Assembly (NCBI RefSeq): GCF_016820555.1
Contig: NZ_JADHDW010000005.1
Span: 124,001-188,000 of the forward strand
Direction of reading: 5' to 3'
DNA: 64,000 bases
Source: Bacillus sp. REN10
Lineage (GTDB): Bacteria > Bacillota > Bacilli > Bacillales > Domibacillaceae
Numbering within the stretch: the first letter of the stretch is position 1; each line of letters opens with the position of its first letter. A program made the translations under genes and the position numbers. This document shows, in pieces, positions 43,909 through 51,928 of the stretch. The notes beneath the pieces are model-generated. The model ran no database searches and was not told the DNA's origin. It saw nothing but the letters and a program-made list of their open reading frames with translations.

Positions 43909-45252
43909 TCATGAATGATCCAATGACAACTTTAATTCAGGCGGCTTTTGCTTAAATCCTTTCGTTAAAAAGAGCATATAAATGAAGCCAATTGCGAACC
44001 AAATGCTGCCGAGCACCTTTGAATGAATGTCTAGATTAATAAGCAACCATAAATCAAGACCAGCCCCAATCAGCGGAATGATCAAATACATAATCGTCCC
44101 CATCAATGAACGCTCTTTTTTTCGAATAAAATAATAAGCAATCACCGCAATGTTTACACATGTAAATGCAAGAAACGCTCCAAAGTTAATAAATGACGCC
44201 ACAAGCGTTAAACTTAAAAATAATGCAAGCAAGGAGAAGGCACTAATGACTAAAATATTATTCACTGGTGTTTCATATTTGGCATGAAGTGCTCCAAAGA
44301 ATTTTTTCGGCAGCTGACCATCCCGCCCCATCGCATAAAGAACACGAGAAGCACTCGCTTGCGACGACATGGCTGAACCAAATGCGGTGACTGCATAAAC
44401 AGCAAGGAACAAGGAAGTAAATACTTTTCCACCGACAAGGGCAATGATTTCATGCGCAGCAGAGTCTGCATTCGTGAATGTGCTAAAGTCTGGCCATACA
44501 AGCTGCGCAAAATAGGAAACGCTTACAAATACAAACCCACCAACTAACGTAATAATAAACACGGCACGCGGAATAGTCTTTTTCGGATTGACTGTTTCCT
44601 CAGCAAACGTCGTCGCTGAATCAAATCCGAGAAACGAGAAACATAGAAGAGCCGCTCCTGCTACTACAAAAGAAAAAGGCTTGTCCGAATTATAGAATGG
44701 CTCTAGCGATAACAATGTACCACTGCCTGTTCCACCAAGAATTTCTTTAATCGATAAACCAATAAACAATACGATAAACAGAAGAGAAAAAATCGTGATA
44801 AAAGCGTTCGCTTTAGCAGCCAATTTCACTCCCTTAATATTGATAAATGTCACTAGCGACAACATCCCTAATACCCATACATACGGTGGAATCGCGGGAA
44901 AAGCCGCTGAGAAGAAAATGCTGAACAATAGGTAATTCACCATTGGAATAAACAAATAATCCATCAATATCGCCCAGCCAACCATAAATCCAACATAAGG
45001 ATTGATCGATTTTTGTGTATAGGCATAAGCGGAGCCTGCTGATGGAATAGCTTTGGACATTTGTCCGTAACTATAAGCAGTAAACATCATGACGACCATC
45101 GCTAGCACATAAGCTCCTGGCACCATGCCATTAGAAATTTCAGCCGCAATACCATACGTACTAAATACCGTCGCTAACGCCATAAATGAAAATCCAAACA
45201 GTACTACCGGAATAAGTGTTAACGATCTGCTCATTTCTTTTGAACCTGACAT
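43909..45252 (-). CDS. APC-family amino acid permease
   Basis: The 447-residue protein has about twelve membrane segments, with the APC signatures ISNGMVPGAYVLAM, AIPSAGSAYAYTQKSINPYVGFMVGW, FLGFDSATTFAEETVNPKKTIPRA and ASRVLYAMGRDGQLPKKFFG. It resembles amino-acid or polyamine exchangers of the plasma membrane. An extended -10 (TTGGTATAAT, box at 45307-45312 on the minus strand) gives the operon promoter; the amidohydrolase gene follows 15 nt later. The substrate is not evident. Confidence 0.9.
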   Translation of the reverse strand: MSGSKEMSRSLTLIPVVLFGFSFMALATVFSTYGIAAEISNGMVPGAYVLAMVVMMFTAYSYGQMSKAIPSAGSAYAYTQKSINPYVGFMVGWAILMDYLFIPMVNYLLFSIFFSAAFPAIPPYVWVLGMLSLVTFINIKGVKLAAKANAFITIFSLLFIVLFIGLSIKEILGGTGSGTLLSLEPFYNSDKPFSFVVAGAALLCFSFLGFDSATTFAEETVNPKKTIPRAVFIITLVGGFVFVSVSYFAQLVWPDFSTFTNADSAAHEIIALVGGKVFTSLFLAVYAVTAFGSAMSSQASASRVLYAMGRDGQLPKKFFGALHAKYETPVNNILVISAFSLLALFLSLTLVASFINFGAFLAFTCVNIAVIAYYFIRKKERSLMGTIMYLIIPLIGAGLDLWLLINLDIHSKVLGSIWFAIGFIYMLFLTKGFKQKPPELKLSLDHS

Positions 45253-45417
45253 GTAACAACCCCCTTAGCAATCTTAAAAAAACACGCTCCAAAAACTAAT
45301 GCAAAAATTATACCAATTAAGAATTTTCTGATTAATAAACAGTTATACTCCTATAAAAAATGACAAACTGCATAAATTATTCATATACGCATAATTCATC
45401 TATATATGTTCAACTTG

Positions 45418-45640
45418 TTCCATCGACATAAGAATGTTGATTATTGGTTCCTACTCGTGTGAGACCGTCGTGGTCTCACACGCCTTTCAGCTATGCTGAA
45501 AGGTAGCCTGTCTCTATGAAACGATGGAGAAAGCAAGCTTTCCCCATCGTTTCATAGAGACAGAGCGAGTAGGAGTCAATAATCGTTTTTCTAACTAGAT
45601 AGGGTGTGATCGTATTGGAAAACCAATTTAGATTTATATA
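45418..45640 (+). repeat. Repeat copy X (long form), flanks homologous to copy Y
   Basis: The left flank (TGTTCCATCGA-CATAAGAATGTTGATT) and right flank (TTTTTCTAACTAG, TGTGATC, GGAAAAC, TTTAGAT) match the segment at 20336-20428 on the opposite strand. Between the flanks X carries a 146-nt cloverleaf that Y lacks. Confidence 0.75.
45439..45584. other. 146-nt cloverleaf-forming DNA/RNA element
   Basis: An outer 19-bp stem (45439-45457 with 45566-45584, two G-T pairs) encloses three hairpins. Hairpin 1 is TGTGAGACC/GGTCTCACA (45458-45480, 9 bp). Hairpin 2 is CCTTTCAGC/GCTGAAAGG (45483-45503, 9 bp, 3-nt loop). Hairpin 3 is a perfect 20-bp stem (45508-45527 with 45544-45563) extended past one mismatch by GAAAG/CTTTC. 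Only 8 nt lie unpaired between stems. No coding frame is present. It sits between the divergent APC-permease and comK genes. Confidence 0.85.
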
Positions 45641-45692
45641 ATACATACCCTTTTAAAAATTTACATATTTTTAACACTATCTTTTGTAATTA

Positions 45693-45721
45693 TTTACATT
45701 TATTGATTACTATGGTATCGA
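45693..45721 (+). promoter_or_regulatory. Probable promoter of comK
   Basis: TTTACA (45693-45698), 17-nt spacer, TATCGA (45716-45721) with TGG just before it (extended -10). The -10 is weak, as would suit an activator-dependent gene. The upstream 45640-45692 stretch is AT-rich, with A- and T-tracts, but no exact AAAA-N5-TTTT ComK box. Confidence 0.4.
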
Positions 45722-45744
45722 TTACATAGAGGGAGGCGTTTCGA

Positions 45745-46224
45745 ATGGTTTTTGTTGAGAGTTACATTCCATCTATAAGTACAATGTTGCTTGTGGAACA
45801 TCATCCAGATCGTTTCCATACGATGATTTATGATGAGAAAGGAACGTACCACACCAAAGAAACAGCGAAACAACTGTTAAACAAAGCTTGTTTACACCGT
45901 CTATTTACCTACGAAGGTCGGCTTCAAGCCACTCGTAAACAATTAAACTACCAAAAAAAAACACCATTATTGATCTGCCACGAAGAACTGATTTATACCT
46001 TTCCTACAACTTCACCAGAACAGTATGGCTGTTGCTGGATCTTTCCGCGCCATGTACAAGCGCATGCTTCAGTTAAAGGAAAAATGGTCGTTTATTTTAA
46101 AAACGGGATTAAATTATCCTTAAATTGTTCTCCTCATGTCTATTTCAAACAACTAGATCGTGTAAGAAACTGTATTGCCTATATGTTAAGCCATAAGGAA
46201 GTTCACGAAAGTGCAGAGTCATAG
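45745..46224 (+). CDS. comK: Competence transcription factor ComK-like
   Basis: The 159-residue protein shows the ComK pattern: an N-terminal beta region, CLHRLFTYEGRLQATRKQLNYQKKTPLLI (compare the SSYAGRKAGT region of B. subtilis ComK), IYTFPTTSPEQYGCCWIFPRHV, and F.NG..L.L followed by a terminal helix. ComK drives genes for DNA uptake and recombination. It is shorter than B. subtilis ComK (192 residues), mostly at the C-terminal tail used for MecA binding and activation, so its regulation may differ. GGGAGG lies 8 nt before the ATG. A small sigma factor gene follows about 300 nt downstream. Confidence 0.82.
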   Translation: MVFVESYIPSISTMLLVEHHPDRFHTMIYDEKGTYHTKETAKQLLNKACLHRLFTYEGRLQATRKQLNYQKKTPLLICHEELIYTFPTTSPEQYGCCWIFPRHVQAHASVKGKMVVYFKNGIKLSLNCSPHVYFKQLDRVRNCIAYMLSHKEVHESAES

Positions 46225-46300
46225 AGTATTGTTCCATTAGTCAGTTCTGCATAAAAACAGAGCGCTCACAGGTGTTTACTTACCTGGTAATCACAACCCA

Positions 46301-46336
46301 AAAAGCCTTGTTCAATAAAAAGAACAAGGCTTTTTT
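46301..46336 (+). terminator. Terminator of comK
   Basis: AAAAGCCTTGTTC (46301-46313) pairs with GAACAAGGCTTTT (46322-46334) and a T-run follows. A smaller CAGGT/ACCTG hairpin lies just before it (46269-46286). Confidence 0.9.
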
Positions 46337-46525
46337 GTATTGCTTGTGCAAAAAAACGATTTTGTAACTTTAATCTAGAGCAAACATGTAAAAATAGGTA
46401 AAAATATACATTTGAACTCTTTAGCTTTCCCCTATTTTACTCCTTCGCCACCCTAAGAAAATTCCGCTATTCTTGGGTTAACCCGGGAATTTACGGTCAG
46501 CGCGCTGCCATTAAGGAAGATCACA

Positions 46526-47011
46526 GTGGAGAATTTTGAGAACATTTATCATCAATTTTCACCAATGATCCGTCATATTATGAGATCACTGCATATTTAC
46601 AAAGATGAAGATGAATTTCAGCAAATTGGACGAATTGCCCTTTGGGAAGCTTATGAAAAATATGAGCCACAAAAAGGAGCGTTTTCAACGATCGCCTACT
46701 CCTATATAAAAGGCCGGATGATGGACGCCTTAAAAAAAGCAAAGCAGCTAGAAGAACAAGTCGTCTATACTGACCAACTATTATGGCAGGACGTACCCGA
46801 TCAGCAAAAAGATCAATCACTCGAACTCGAAATGTTACTCACTTATACTCTCTCCCTTTCCGATCGAGAAAAAGTATGGCTGATTCGTACATTTTATGAA
46901 AATATGACAATCGCTGAAATTGCTACATGCGAAAATGTTTCCCCTTCTGCCGTAAAAAAGTGGCGGAAACAAGCATTAGCTAAATTGAAATTACAACTAA
47001 TTAGGAAATAA
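46526..47011 (+). CDS. Small sigma-70 family RNA polymerase sigma factor (competence SigH/ComX-like)
   Basis: The 161-residue protein has region 2 (DEFQQIGRIALWEAYEKYEPQKGAFSTIAYSYIKGRMMDALKK) and region 4 (LSDREKVWLIRTFYENMTIAEIATCENVSPSAVKKWRKQALAKLK) with nothing else, the layout of ComX/SigH-type or ECF-like minimal sigma factors. No anti-sigma gene is beside it. The start is GTG with AAGGAAG 6 nt upstream. The neighbour on the left is comK, which makes a competence role attractive, but this is inference from context. A GGGTTAACCC palindrome lies about 45 nt upstream. Confidence 0.78.
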   Translation: MENFENIYHQFSPMIRHIMRSLHIYKDEDEFQQIGRIALWEAYEKYEPQKGAFSTIAYSYIKGRMMDALKKAKQLEEQVVYTDQLLWQDVPDQQKDQSLELEMLLTYTLSLSDREKVWLIRTFYENMTIAEIATCENVSPSAVKKWRKQALAKLKLQLIRK

Positions 47012-47154
47012 CGGACGTCATACTTCCACCGCACATCTTGTCACTCTATAAAAATAGTTAAATATTACTATTTTGAAAAAATTTGTAGATTAAGTTTGCA
47101 TCTATTGTTAAAGTAATTGTGAATATAATTCTAAAAATTGAGAGGTGTTTATAA

Positions 47155-48138
47155 TTGAAGAAAGGCTTTAAATCTTTATTAATGGCCGCTTTAGCCATCA
47201 TGCTTTTCATTCCTGTAACTGCTCCTTCAGCGGCAACTTTCCAAGGAAATTTAAGCGGTACATCTGTTTATAGCGATGAAGAAGCAACATTTGAAGCAGC
47301 TGCTTCCACCACTTTCCGAGATGTCCCAAGTACATATTGGGCAAAAAAAGAAATTGATTTCCTTGTAAGAAAAGGCATTATTCAAGGATATAAAAACGGG
47401 AAGTTCGGTGTGAATGATCCTGTCACTCGTTGGCAAGCAGCTGTTATTTTAGCAAGAGCTTTAGGGGTAGATAAGCAGTCCGCTCCAAACCCTGGATTCC
47501 GCGATGTGCCAGCATCTCATCCGGCTTACAATGCGATTGCCGTATTAACTAACTACGGTGTTTTTAGCAAAAGCACGTATTTCAAGCCAAACGATAAACT
47601 AACAAGAGCCCAAACAGCGAAAATCTTAACCGAAAGTTTTGGATTTAGCTATGCTTCATCTACTAATTTTAAAGATGTGAGAAGCAATGCATGGTATTAC
47701 AAATATGTTCAATCTTTGGCATACATCGGAATAGCTAGAGGCGATAGCAAAGGTAATTTCCTTCCAAACAAAGTGATGAACCGTGCAGAGTATTCCGCTT
47801 TCATCGCTCGCGCATTGAACCCACAATTCCGTTTAGGTGTTCAAGCAACTGTCACTGGCACACAGTTACAGTCAGATGGTCGCTTAAAAATGAATGTACA
47901 GCTGTTCAACAACACAGCAAACGAAGTATTTGGCATCCAAGGTAAATATGAACTTCATATCAACGATACACTTGTAGCTAAATCTACTTCATTCCGCGAA
48001 TACAAAAACGTGATTCTTAAACCAAAACAGAAAAAAACAGTGGCTTTCTACTTCTCTCCTAGCGAAGTAAAACAACGTATCAACTTTAACAACACAGCAG
48101 AATTACTATTCGAACATCAATGGTATTTCTACCAATAA
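47155..48138 (+). CDS. S-layer homology (SLH) domain protein
   Basis: The 327-residue protein has a signal peptide (MKKGFKSLLMAALAIMLFIP, cut near PSAA), three SLH domains (about 55-105 FRDVPSTYWAKKEIDFL, 110-165 FRDVPASHPAYNAI, 170-220 FKDVRSNAWYYKYV) and a C-terminal beta domain of about 100 residues (VQATVTGTQLQSDGRLKMNVQLFNN) of unknown role. It is probably anchored to secondary wall polymers. The start is TTG with AGGTG 7 nt before it. A TATAAT lies at 47124-47129. A sibling with the same 3-SLH plus short C-terminal layout is at 62206-63168. Confidence 0.9.
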   Translation: MKKGFKSLLMAALAIMLFIPVTAPSAATFQGNLSGTSVYSDEEATFEAAASTTFRDVPSTYWAKKEIDFLVRKGIIQGYKNGKFGVNDPVTRWQAAVILARALGVDKQSAPNPGFRDVPASHPAYNAIAVLTNYGVFSKSTYFKPNDKLTRAQTAKILTESFGFSYASSTNFKDVRSNAWYYKYVQSLAYIGIARGDSKGNFLPNKVMNRAEYSAFIARALNPQFRLGVQATVTGTQLQSDGRLKMNVQLFNNTANEVFGIQGKYELHINDTLVAKSTSFREYKNVILKPKQKKTVAFYFSPSEVKQRINFNNTAELLFEHQWYFYQ

Positions 48139-48141
48139 AAT

Positions 48142-48180
48142 AAAAGCGTGACTCCCGATCATGTCGGGAGTCACGCTTTT
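48142..48180. terminator. Bidirectional terminator shared by convergent genes
   Basis: A perfect 17-bp stem (48142-48158 with 48164-48180) with a 5-nt loop. The stop codon of the BrkB-like gene (48171-48173) lies inside it. Confidence 0.92.
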
Positions 48181-49016
48181 ATTCGTTTAGGCAGTCGCTT
48201 CATCTTCTCATACTCTGCATTCATCAACCCTCCAAGAAGCAACACAACAGCGGATAGATAAAACCACAAGATTAAAATAATGATCCCAGAGAGCTGTCCA
48301 TAAATGCGAGTATAGTTCACGGAACTGGCATATTCTCCGAACAGTACTGATGCTGCTTGCCAACTGATAGCGGCAAATAAAGCACCTGGCAGTACACATC
48401 GAAGCGGCTGTTTATCATTGGGCAAAATTTTATAAAAAAGAATAAAAAAGAAAAATAAAAACAGCGTTCCCAGTATCCACTTTACAACCGTCCAAATTTT
48501 AAAATACGGCGCCACCCCTTCAATCGTACCAATCACTTCTGTAGAGAGTAATAAATGAAGAAGCCGCTCTAAAAGAGGAATCATAAAAGAAAACGGCACT
48601 AGAAACATAAAGATCAAGGTAACTCCTAAATCTCGGAATAGCCCAGTGAAAAAAGAAAGTCGCCGCTCAATATTGTACGCATCGTTCAACGAGCGAACAA
48701 GTGATTGAATTGCCATCGAAGATAGCCAAAAGGTGGAAAGAAAACTAATCGAAATCGTCTGCCCTTGACCTTTTGCCACAATGGCTTGGACGTTTTCTTT
48801 AATTAAGTTATATGTATTCCCCGGCGCATAAGGTTCAATAAAGCCTAAAATATCTCCTTCCTTGATCGGAAAAAAGCTCATGACAGACAGCATAAAAATT
48901 AAAAAAGGAACGACAGACAACAGTAAGTAGTATGCGGTCTGCGCTGCCTGATCAAAAAAGCGTTCAGCAAAAAAACGGACTGCTACTATTCGAATTAGTC
49001 TCATTCCAGCTCTCAC
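48171..49016 (-). CDS. YihY/BrkB-family membrane protein
   Basis: The 281-residue protein has about six membrane segments, the N-terminal AERFFDQAAQTAYYLLLSVVPFLIFMLSV and IYGQLSGIIILILWFYLSAVVLLLGGLMNAEYE, both hallmarks of the YihY/virulence factor BrkB family, once misnamed ribonuclease BN. Function is not settled. The GTG start at 49016 is uncertain; an ATG four codons later is possible, and neither has a strong ribosome site. It follows the alpha/beta hydrolase gene by 21 nt in the same direction. Confidence 0.88.
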   Translation of the reverse strand: MRAGMRLIRIVAVRFFAERFFDQAAQTAYYLLLSVVPFLIFMLSVMSFFPIKEGDILGFIEPYAPGNTYNLIKENVQAIVAKGQGQTISISFLSTFWLSSMAIQSLVRSLNDAYNIERRLSFFTGLFRDLGVTLIFMFLVPFSFMIPLLERLLHLLLSTEVIGTIEGVAPYFKIWTVVKWILGTLFLFFFFILFYKILPNDKQPLRCVLPGALFAAISWQAASVLFGEYASSVNYTRIYGQLSGIIILILWFYLSAVVLLLGGLMNAEYEKMKRLPKRIKA

Positions 49017-49037
49017 TGCCTTTCTCTCATTCCGCCT

Positions 49038-49964
49038 CTACAGTTGCGCCTGAAGCCAATTCGTGATGTCTTCGATAACTTGCTGGCTATTCGTTTCGTT
49101 AAGCATCTCGTGCCGGCCTTCTTGATACAATTGATAATGAATATTTGTGATTCCTTGTTGCTTATATTGATGGATGACACGAAGCACGCCTTTAGAGTAA
49201 TCACCCACTGGATCTTGATCGCCACTAATAAAGAAAAAAGGAAGATCCTTTTCCATTCGGCTCACTTCTTCCCGTTTATGAATCTTCTCTAACCCGCTTA
49301 ATAAATCATAAAAAAACCCTGCCGTCGGAATAAATCCACAATATGGATCATCTATATAGGCCTGAACTTGCTCCCGATCTCTCGATAGCCAATCAAACTC
49401 AGTTTGAACATTAGAAAGTTTTTTATTAAAGTTCCCAAAAGACAATTGATTTAATAACGGACTTTTCGTGCGCTTTCCTCTTCTTCTGCTCTCTACCTTC
49501 GCTAACATTTTCCCCGCTTTCCCTAACAGCCCACGATCGCTTCCCGTACCAGAAAGAATGACGCCGTGAACCGTTCTAGGAAACCTTTGTAAATAACGAC
49601 GAATTAAAAAAGATCCCATGCTGTGCCCCATCAGAAACACCGGAAGATCCGGATGAGTGCGGTGAATATGATCATTGATCTCTTTTAAATCCTCTGTCAC
49701 TCGTTCGAATCCATTCTCCTCTGCGAAAAAGCCAAGCAAGCCGCTTTTCTCCCCTGTTTGCCCATGCCCTCGATGATCATTTCCATAAACAACAAAACCT
49801 TGAGATGCTAAATATTGTGCTAAACGGCGATACCGTTTAATATGCTCCGCCATCCCATGAGCGATTTGCAGCACAGCTTTTGGCTTTACTGCCTCATCCG
49901 TCCATTCTGTCAAAAACACTTCATACCCATCAGACATCGTAACCCAATATTCCTTTTCCAACAT
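49038..49964 (-). CDS. Alpha/beta hydrolase, monoacylglycerol lipase / lysophospholipase-like (S33)
   Basis: The 308-residue protein has an oxyanion motif (IAHGMAEHIKRYRRLAQYLA), nucleophile elbow GHSMGS, the acid region (FFISGDQDPVGDYSKGV) and the catalytic His (LYQEGRHEMLNE). This is the serine aminopeptidase S33 / Hydrolase_4 pattern of monoacylglycerol lipases and lysophospholipases such as YtpA and PldB. It probably acts on membrane lipid degradation products. AGGGGAG precedes the ATG. It is the first gene of a two-gene unit with the BrkB-like membrane protein. Confidence 0.9.
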   Translation of the reverse strand: MLEKEYWVTMSDGYEVFLTEWTDEAVKPKAVLQIAHGMAEHIKRYRRLAQYLASQGFVVYGNDHRGHGQTGEKSGLLGFFAEENGFERVTEDLKEINDHIHRTHPDLPVFLMGHSMGSFLIRRYLQRFPRTVHGVILSGTGSDRGLLGKAGKMLAKVESRRRGKRTKSPLLNQLSFGNFNKKLSNVQTEFDWLSRDREQVQAYIDDPYCGFIPTAGFFYDLLSGLEKIHKREEVSRMEKDLPFFFISGDQDPVGDYSKGVLRVIHQYKQQGITNIHYQLYQEGRHEMLNETNSQQVIEDITNWLQAQL

Positions 49965-50040
49965 TACACTCCCCTTGTTAAAATTTCAAAACAACCTGTT
50001 AGTAGCAAAATAAACCTAATCCTATAACATGTCAACTGTG

Positions 50041-50160
50041 AAGAACGGAAAGCCCTGTTTCGCAATGCATGGGCTGAAACACCCTATAGTGAATCGATGT
50101 TAACTGATTGCAAGAAGATTTTTAGCAGTTCATTAGCCATTGAAACTTGCGACTGTATAC
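50041..50160 (+). repeat. Dispersed repeat, decayed copy R5
   Basis: AAGAACGGAAAGCCCTGTTT...ATGGGCTG and AGTGAATCGATGTTAACT follow copies R1-R3 in order with many substitutions and a missing internal stretch. The pairing ends and the small frame are lost. Confidence 0.65.
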
Positions 50161-50161
50161 A

Positions 50162-50202
50162 AAAAAAAGAGGCACCACTCGAAATTTTCTAGCGGTGCCT
50201 CA
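50162..50202 (-). terminator. Terminator of the O-antigen-ligase-like gene
   Basis: On the minus strand GAGGCACC and GGTGCCTC form the stem, with further GCTAGAAA/TTTCGAGT near-pairing in between, followed by eight T residues. Confidence 0.88.
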
Positions 50203-50209
50203 CACTTGA

Positions 50210-51667
50210 TTATCGTCTATATTGATATACACTATCACGTTGGTGATGCAGCACATAAGCTAACATCATAAAATAATAAGTCGTAAAGGTTTTATCTTCC
50301 CATATATTATACAGTGTACCGAGGGCAAAAATACCGAGTAAGATAGAAATCATCAAGAAAGAACCTTCTTTGTTCACTTGACGATTTTTCCATAATGCGA
50401 TTAGCATGCCGAGCAAAAAGACGGCAAACGTAATGACGCCCAGTATCCCCGTTTGTGCCATGACTTGAATGTACTGGTTATCTGCATAGATATGAGAAGG
50501 GATTTCATATTTTTCATAAATCGGTGAGAGATATGATTTCGTTGCTGAGTCGCCAAATGTGGCAAAGCCTGTCCCCATAATGAAATGGTCGCGGAAGATT
50601 TCCAACCCTTTCGTCACAATGAATAACCTTCCAGACGTTTTACTTAATTCAATCGTATTTTGATCAAATGTTTCTTTTAAACGCTCTTTTTGATCAAATC
50701 CCTCTTTTGGTACTTCGTTATTAGATCCCGGAGTGTTCGTTCCAAAATCAAAATTTGAATTAGCTACCCATTGAGTCAGTTGATTCACTGGGTATAAAAC
50801 GACAACAAAACTGATCGCTCCTACAGCTACTAGACGGATCACCGTGTTTGTATGGCGAGTGAGCAGCCAATAAATGACTAATCCAATACCAAAAGCAATG
50901 GCCGTTCCTCTAGAGTATGTCAACATGCCTGTTCCAGCAAAAAGGATAGCTAAAATAGCAAGTGATACCTTTTTGCCTTTAGATGCGCGATCATAAAAAT
51001 AGAATACAGCCATCATCGCAAAAGATAAGTATACGGCTAAACGGTTTGGATTATTAATTAGACCATAAATGCGGACGCGGTTTGTAGGGGATAGAACCGT
51101 ATTGACCCAAGTTTCAGGCATCAGTAATGTTCTGCCCGATATTTTTTCGACAAGACCTTGAATGACGACAACGGTTGCAACAACAATCGTAATCCAAAAG
51201 AACTTTTTAACATCCTCTTTGTCAATATCCAAACGCTTAACGATATAGTACAAGAAATAAGTGATCATAAATGCTCTAACTTGAAAAATGATAGCAGGTA
51301 TACTAACATCTGAAAACAGCGCCGAAATAGAACCAAGAGCAATGAAGAAAAAGAAAGCCCATTCATAGATGGCAAATTGAAATAAAGACTTTATATCTTT
51401 TCGACCTAGCCAAATCACATGAAACAATGCGGCTAAAACTATGATATCACCTGTAATCTTCATTGCAGGATTGACTTCTATGATAAACGAACGAAGAGGA
51501 AAATAGATGAGCAGTAAAGAGAGACCTGCTTTAGGACGTACGAAAGCGACCAATGCCAGAAGAACAGACACAGTTAGACCAATCACTGATTGCTGCAGCA
51601 ACAAACCAGCAATCATAAGACAAACAGAGAAAACAAACAAGATATTATTTCTGAAAAAATCCGCCAT
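50210..51667 (-). CDS. O-antigen ligase family protein (Wzy/WaaL-like polysaccharide polymerase)
   Basis: The 485-residue protein has about twelve membrane helices and a large extracytoplasmic loop (about 295-370) ending in the WaaL/Wzy-type motif SGRLFIVTKGLEIFRDHFIMGTGFATFGD with the conserved histidine-containing IPSHIYADNQYIQVMAQTG. Such proteins polymerise or ligate surface glycans. Wall teichuronic acid, exopolysaccharide or glycoprotein modification are options in a Gram-positive. No other glycan synthesis gene is in the window. AAAGGAAGG lies 9 nt before the ATG. Confidence 0.85.
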   Translation of the reverse strand: MADFFRNNILFVFSVCLMIAGLLLQQSVIGLTVSVLLALVAFVRPKAGLSLLLIYFPLRSFIIEVNPAMKITGDIIVLAALFHVIWLGRKDIKSLFQFAIYEWAFFFFIALGSISALFSDVSIPAIIFQVRAFMITYFLYYIVKRLDIDKEDVKKFFWITIVVATVVVIQGLVEKISGRTLLMPETWVNTVLSPTNRVRIYGLINNPNRLAVYLSFAMMAVFYFYDRASKGKKVSLAILAILFAGTGMLTYSRGTAIAFGIGLVIYWLLTRHTNTVIRLVAVGAISFVVVLYPVNQLTQWVANSNFDFGTNTPGSNNEVPKEGFDQKERLKETFDQNTIELSKTSGRLFIVTKGLEIFRDHFIMGTGFATFGDSATKSYLSPIYEKYEIPSHIYADNQYIQVMAQTGILGVITFAVFLLGMLIALWKNRQVNKEGSFLMISILLGIFALGTLYNIWEDKTFTTYYFMMLAYVLHHQRDSVYQYRR

Positions 51668-51928
51668 TCAACTAAACCTTCCTTTAGGTACTATAAACTA
51701 GAAGAATTATAGCATAATAATTGCGTCGCTCCAAAACATAACCTAATAAAAATTCACAATTATCTTCCAAGTATAAGATATGTTAAAATGCCCGTCAATT
51801 TTTTAATAAGGGCTTGTCTTCTCTTATAGAAATGGAAAGATAAGACTGCATTTAATAACCGAAAATAATGTTATAATATGGTTAGATTTTTTGTTGTCAT
51901 GCTACGATAAGATGAAAGGATGTCATTG

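Noticed and set aside
45640-45744. ComK box (AAAA-N5-TTTT) upstream of comK
   Set aside because: A- and T-tracts are present, but none has the exact 5-nt spacing in both half-sites.
47100-47130. Pho- or WalR-like TGTTAA/TGTGAA repeats before the SLH gene at 47155
   Set aside because: Only two half-sites, with 6-nt spacing, which fits neither consensus well; likely chance.
49842-50027. Short plus-strand frame antisense to the lipase gene start
   Set aside because: Shadow of the real gene in another frame, with no ribosome site.
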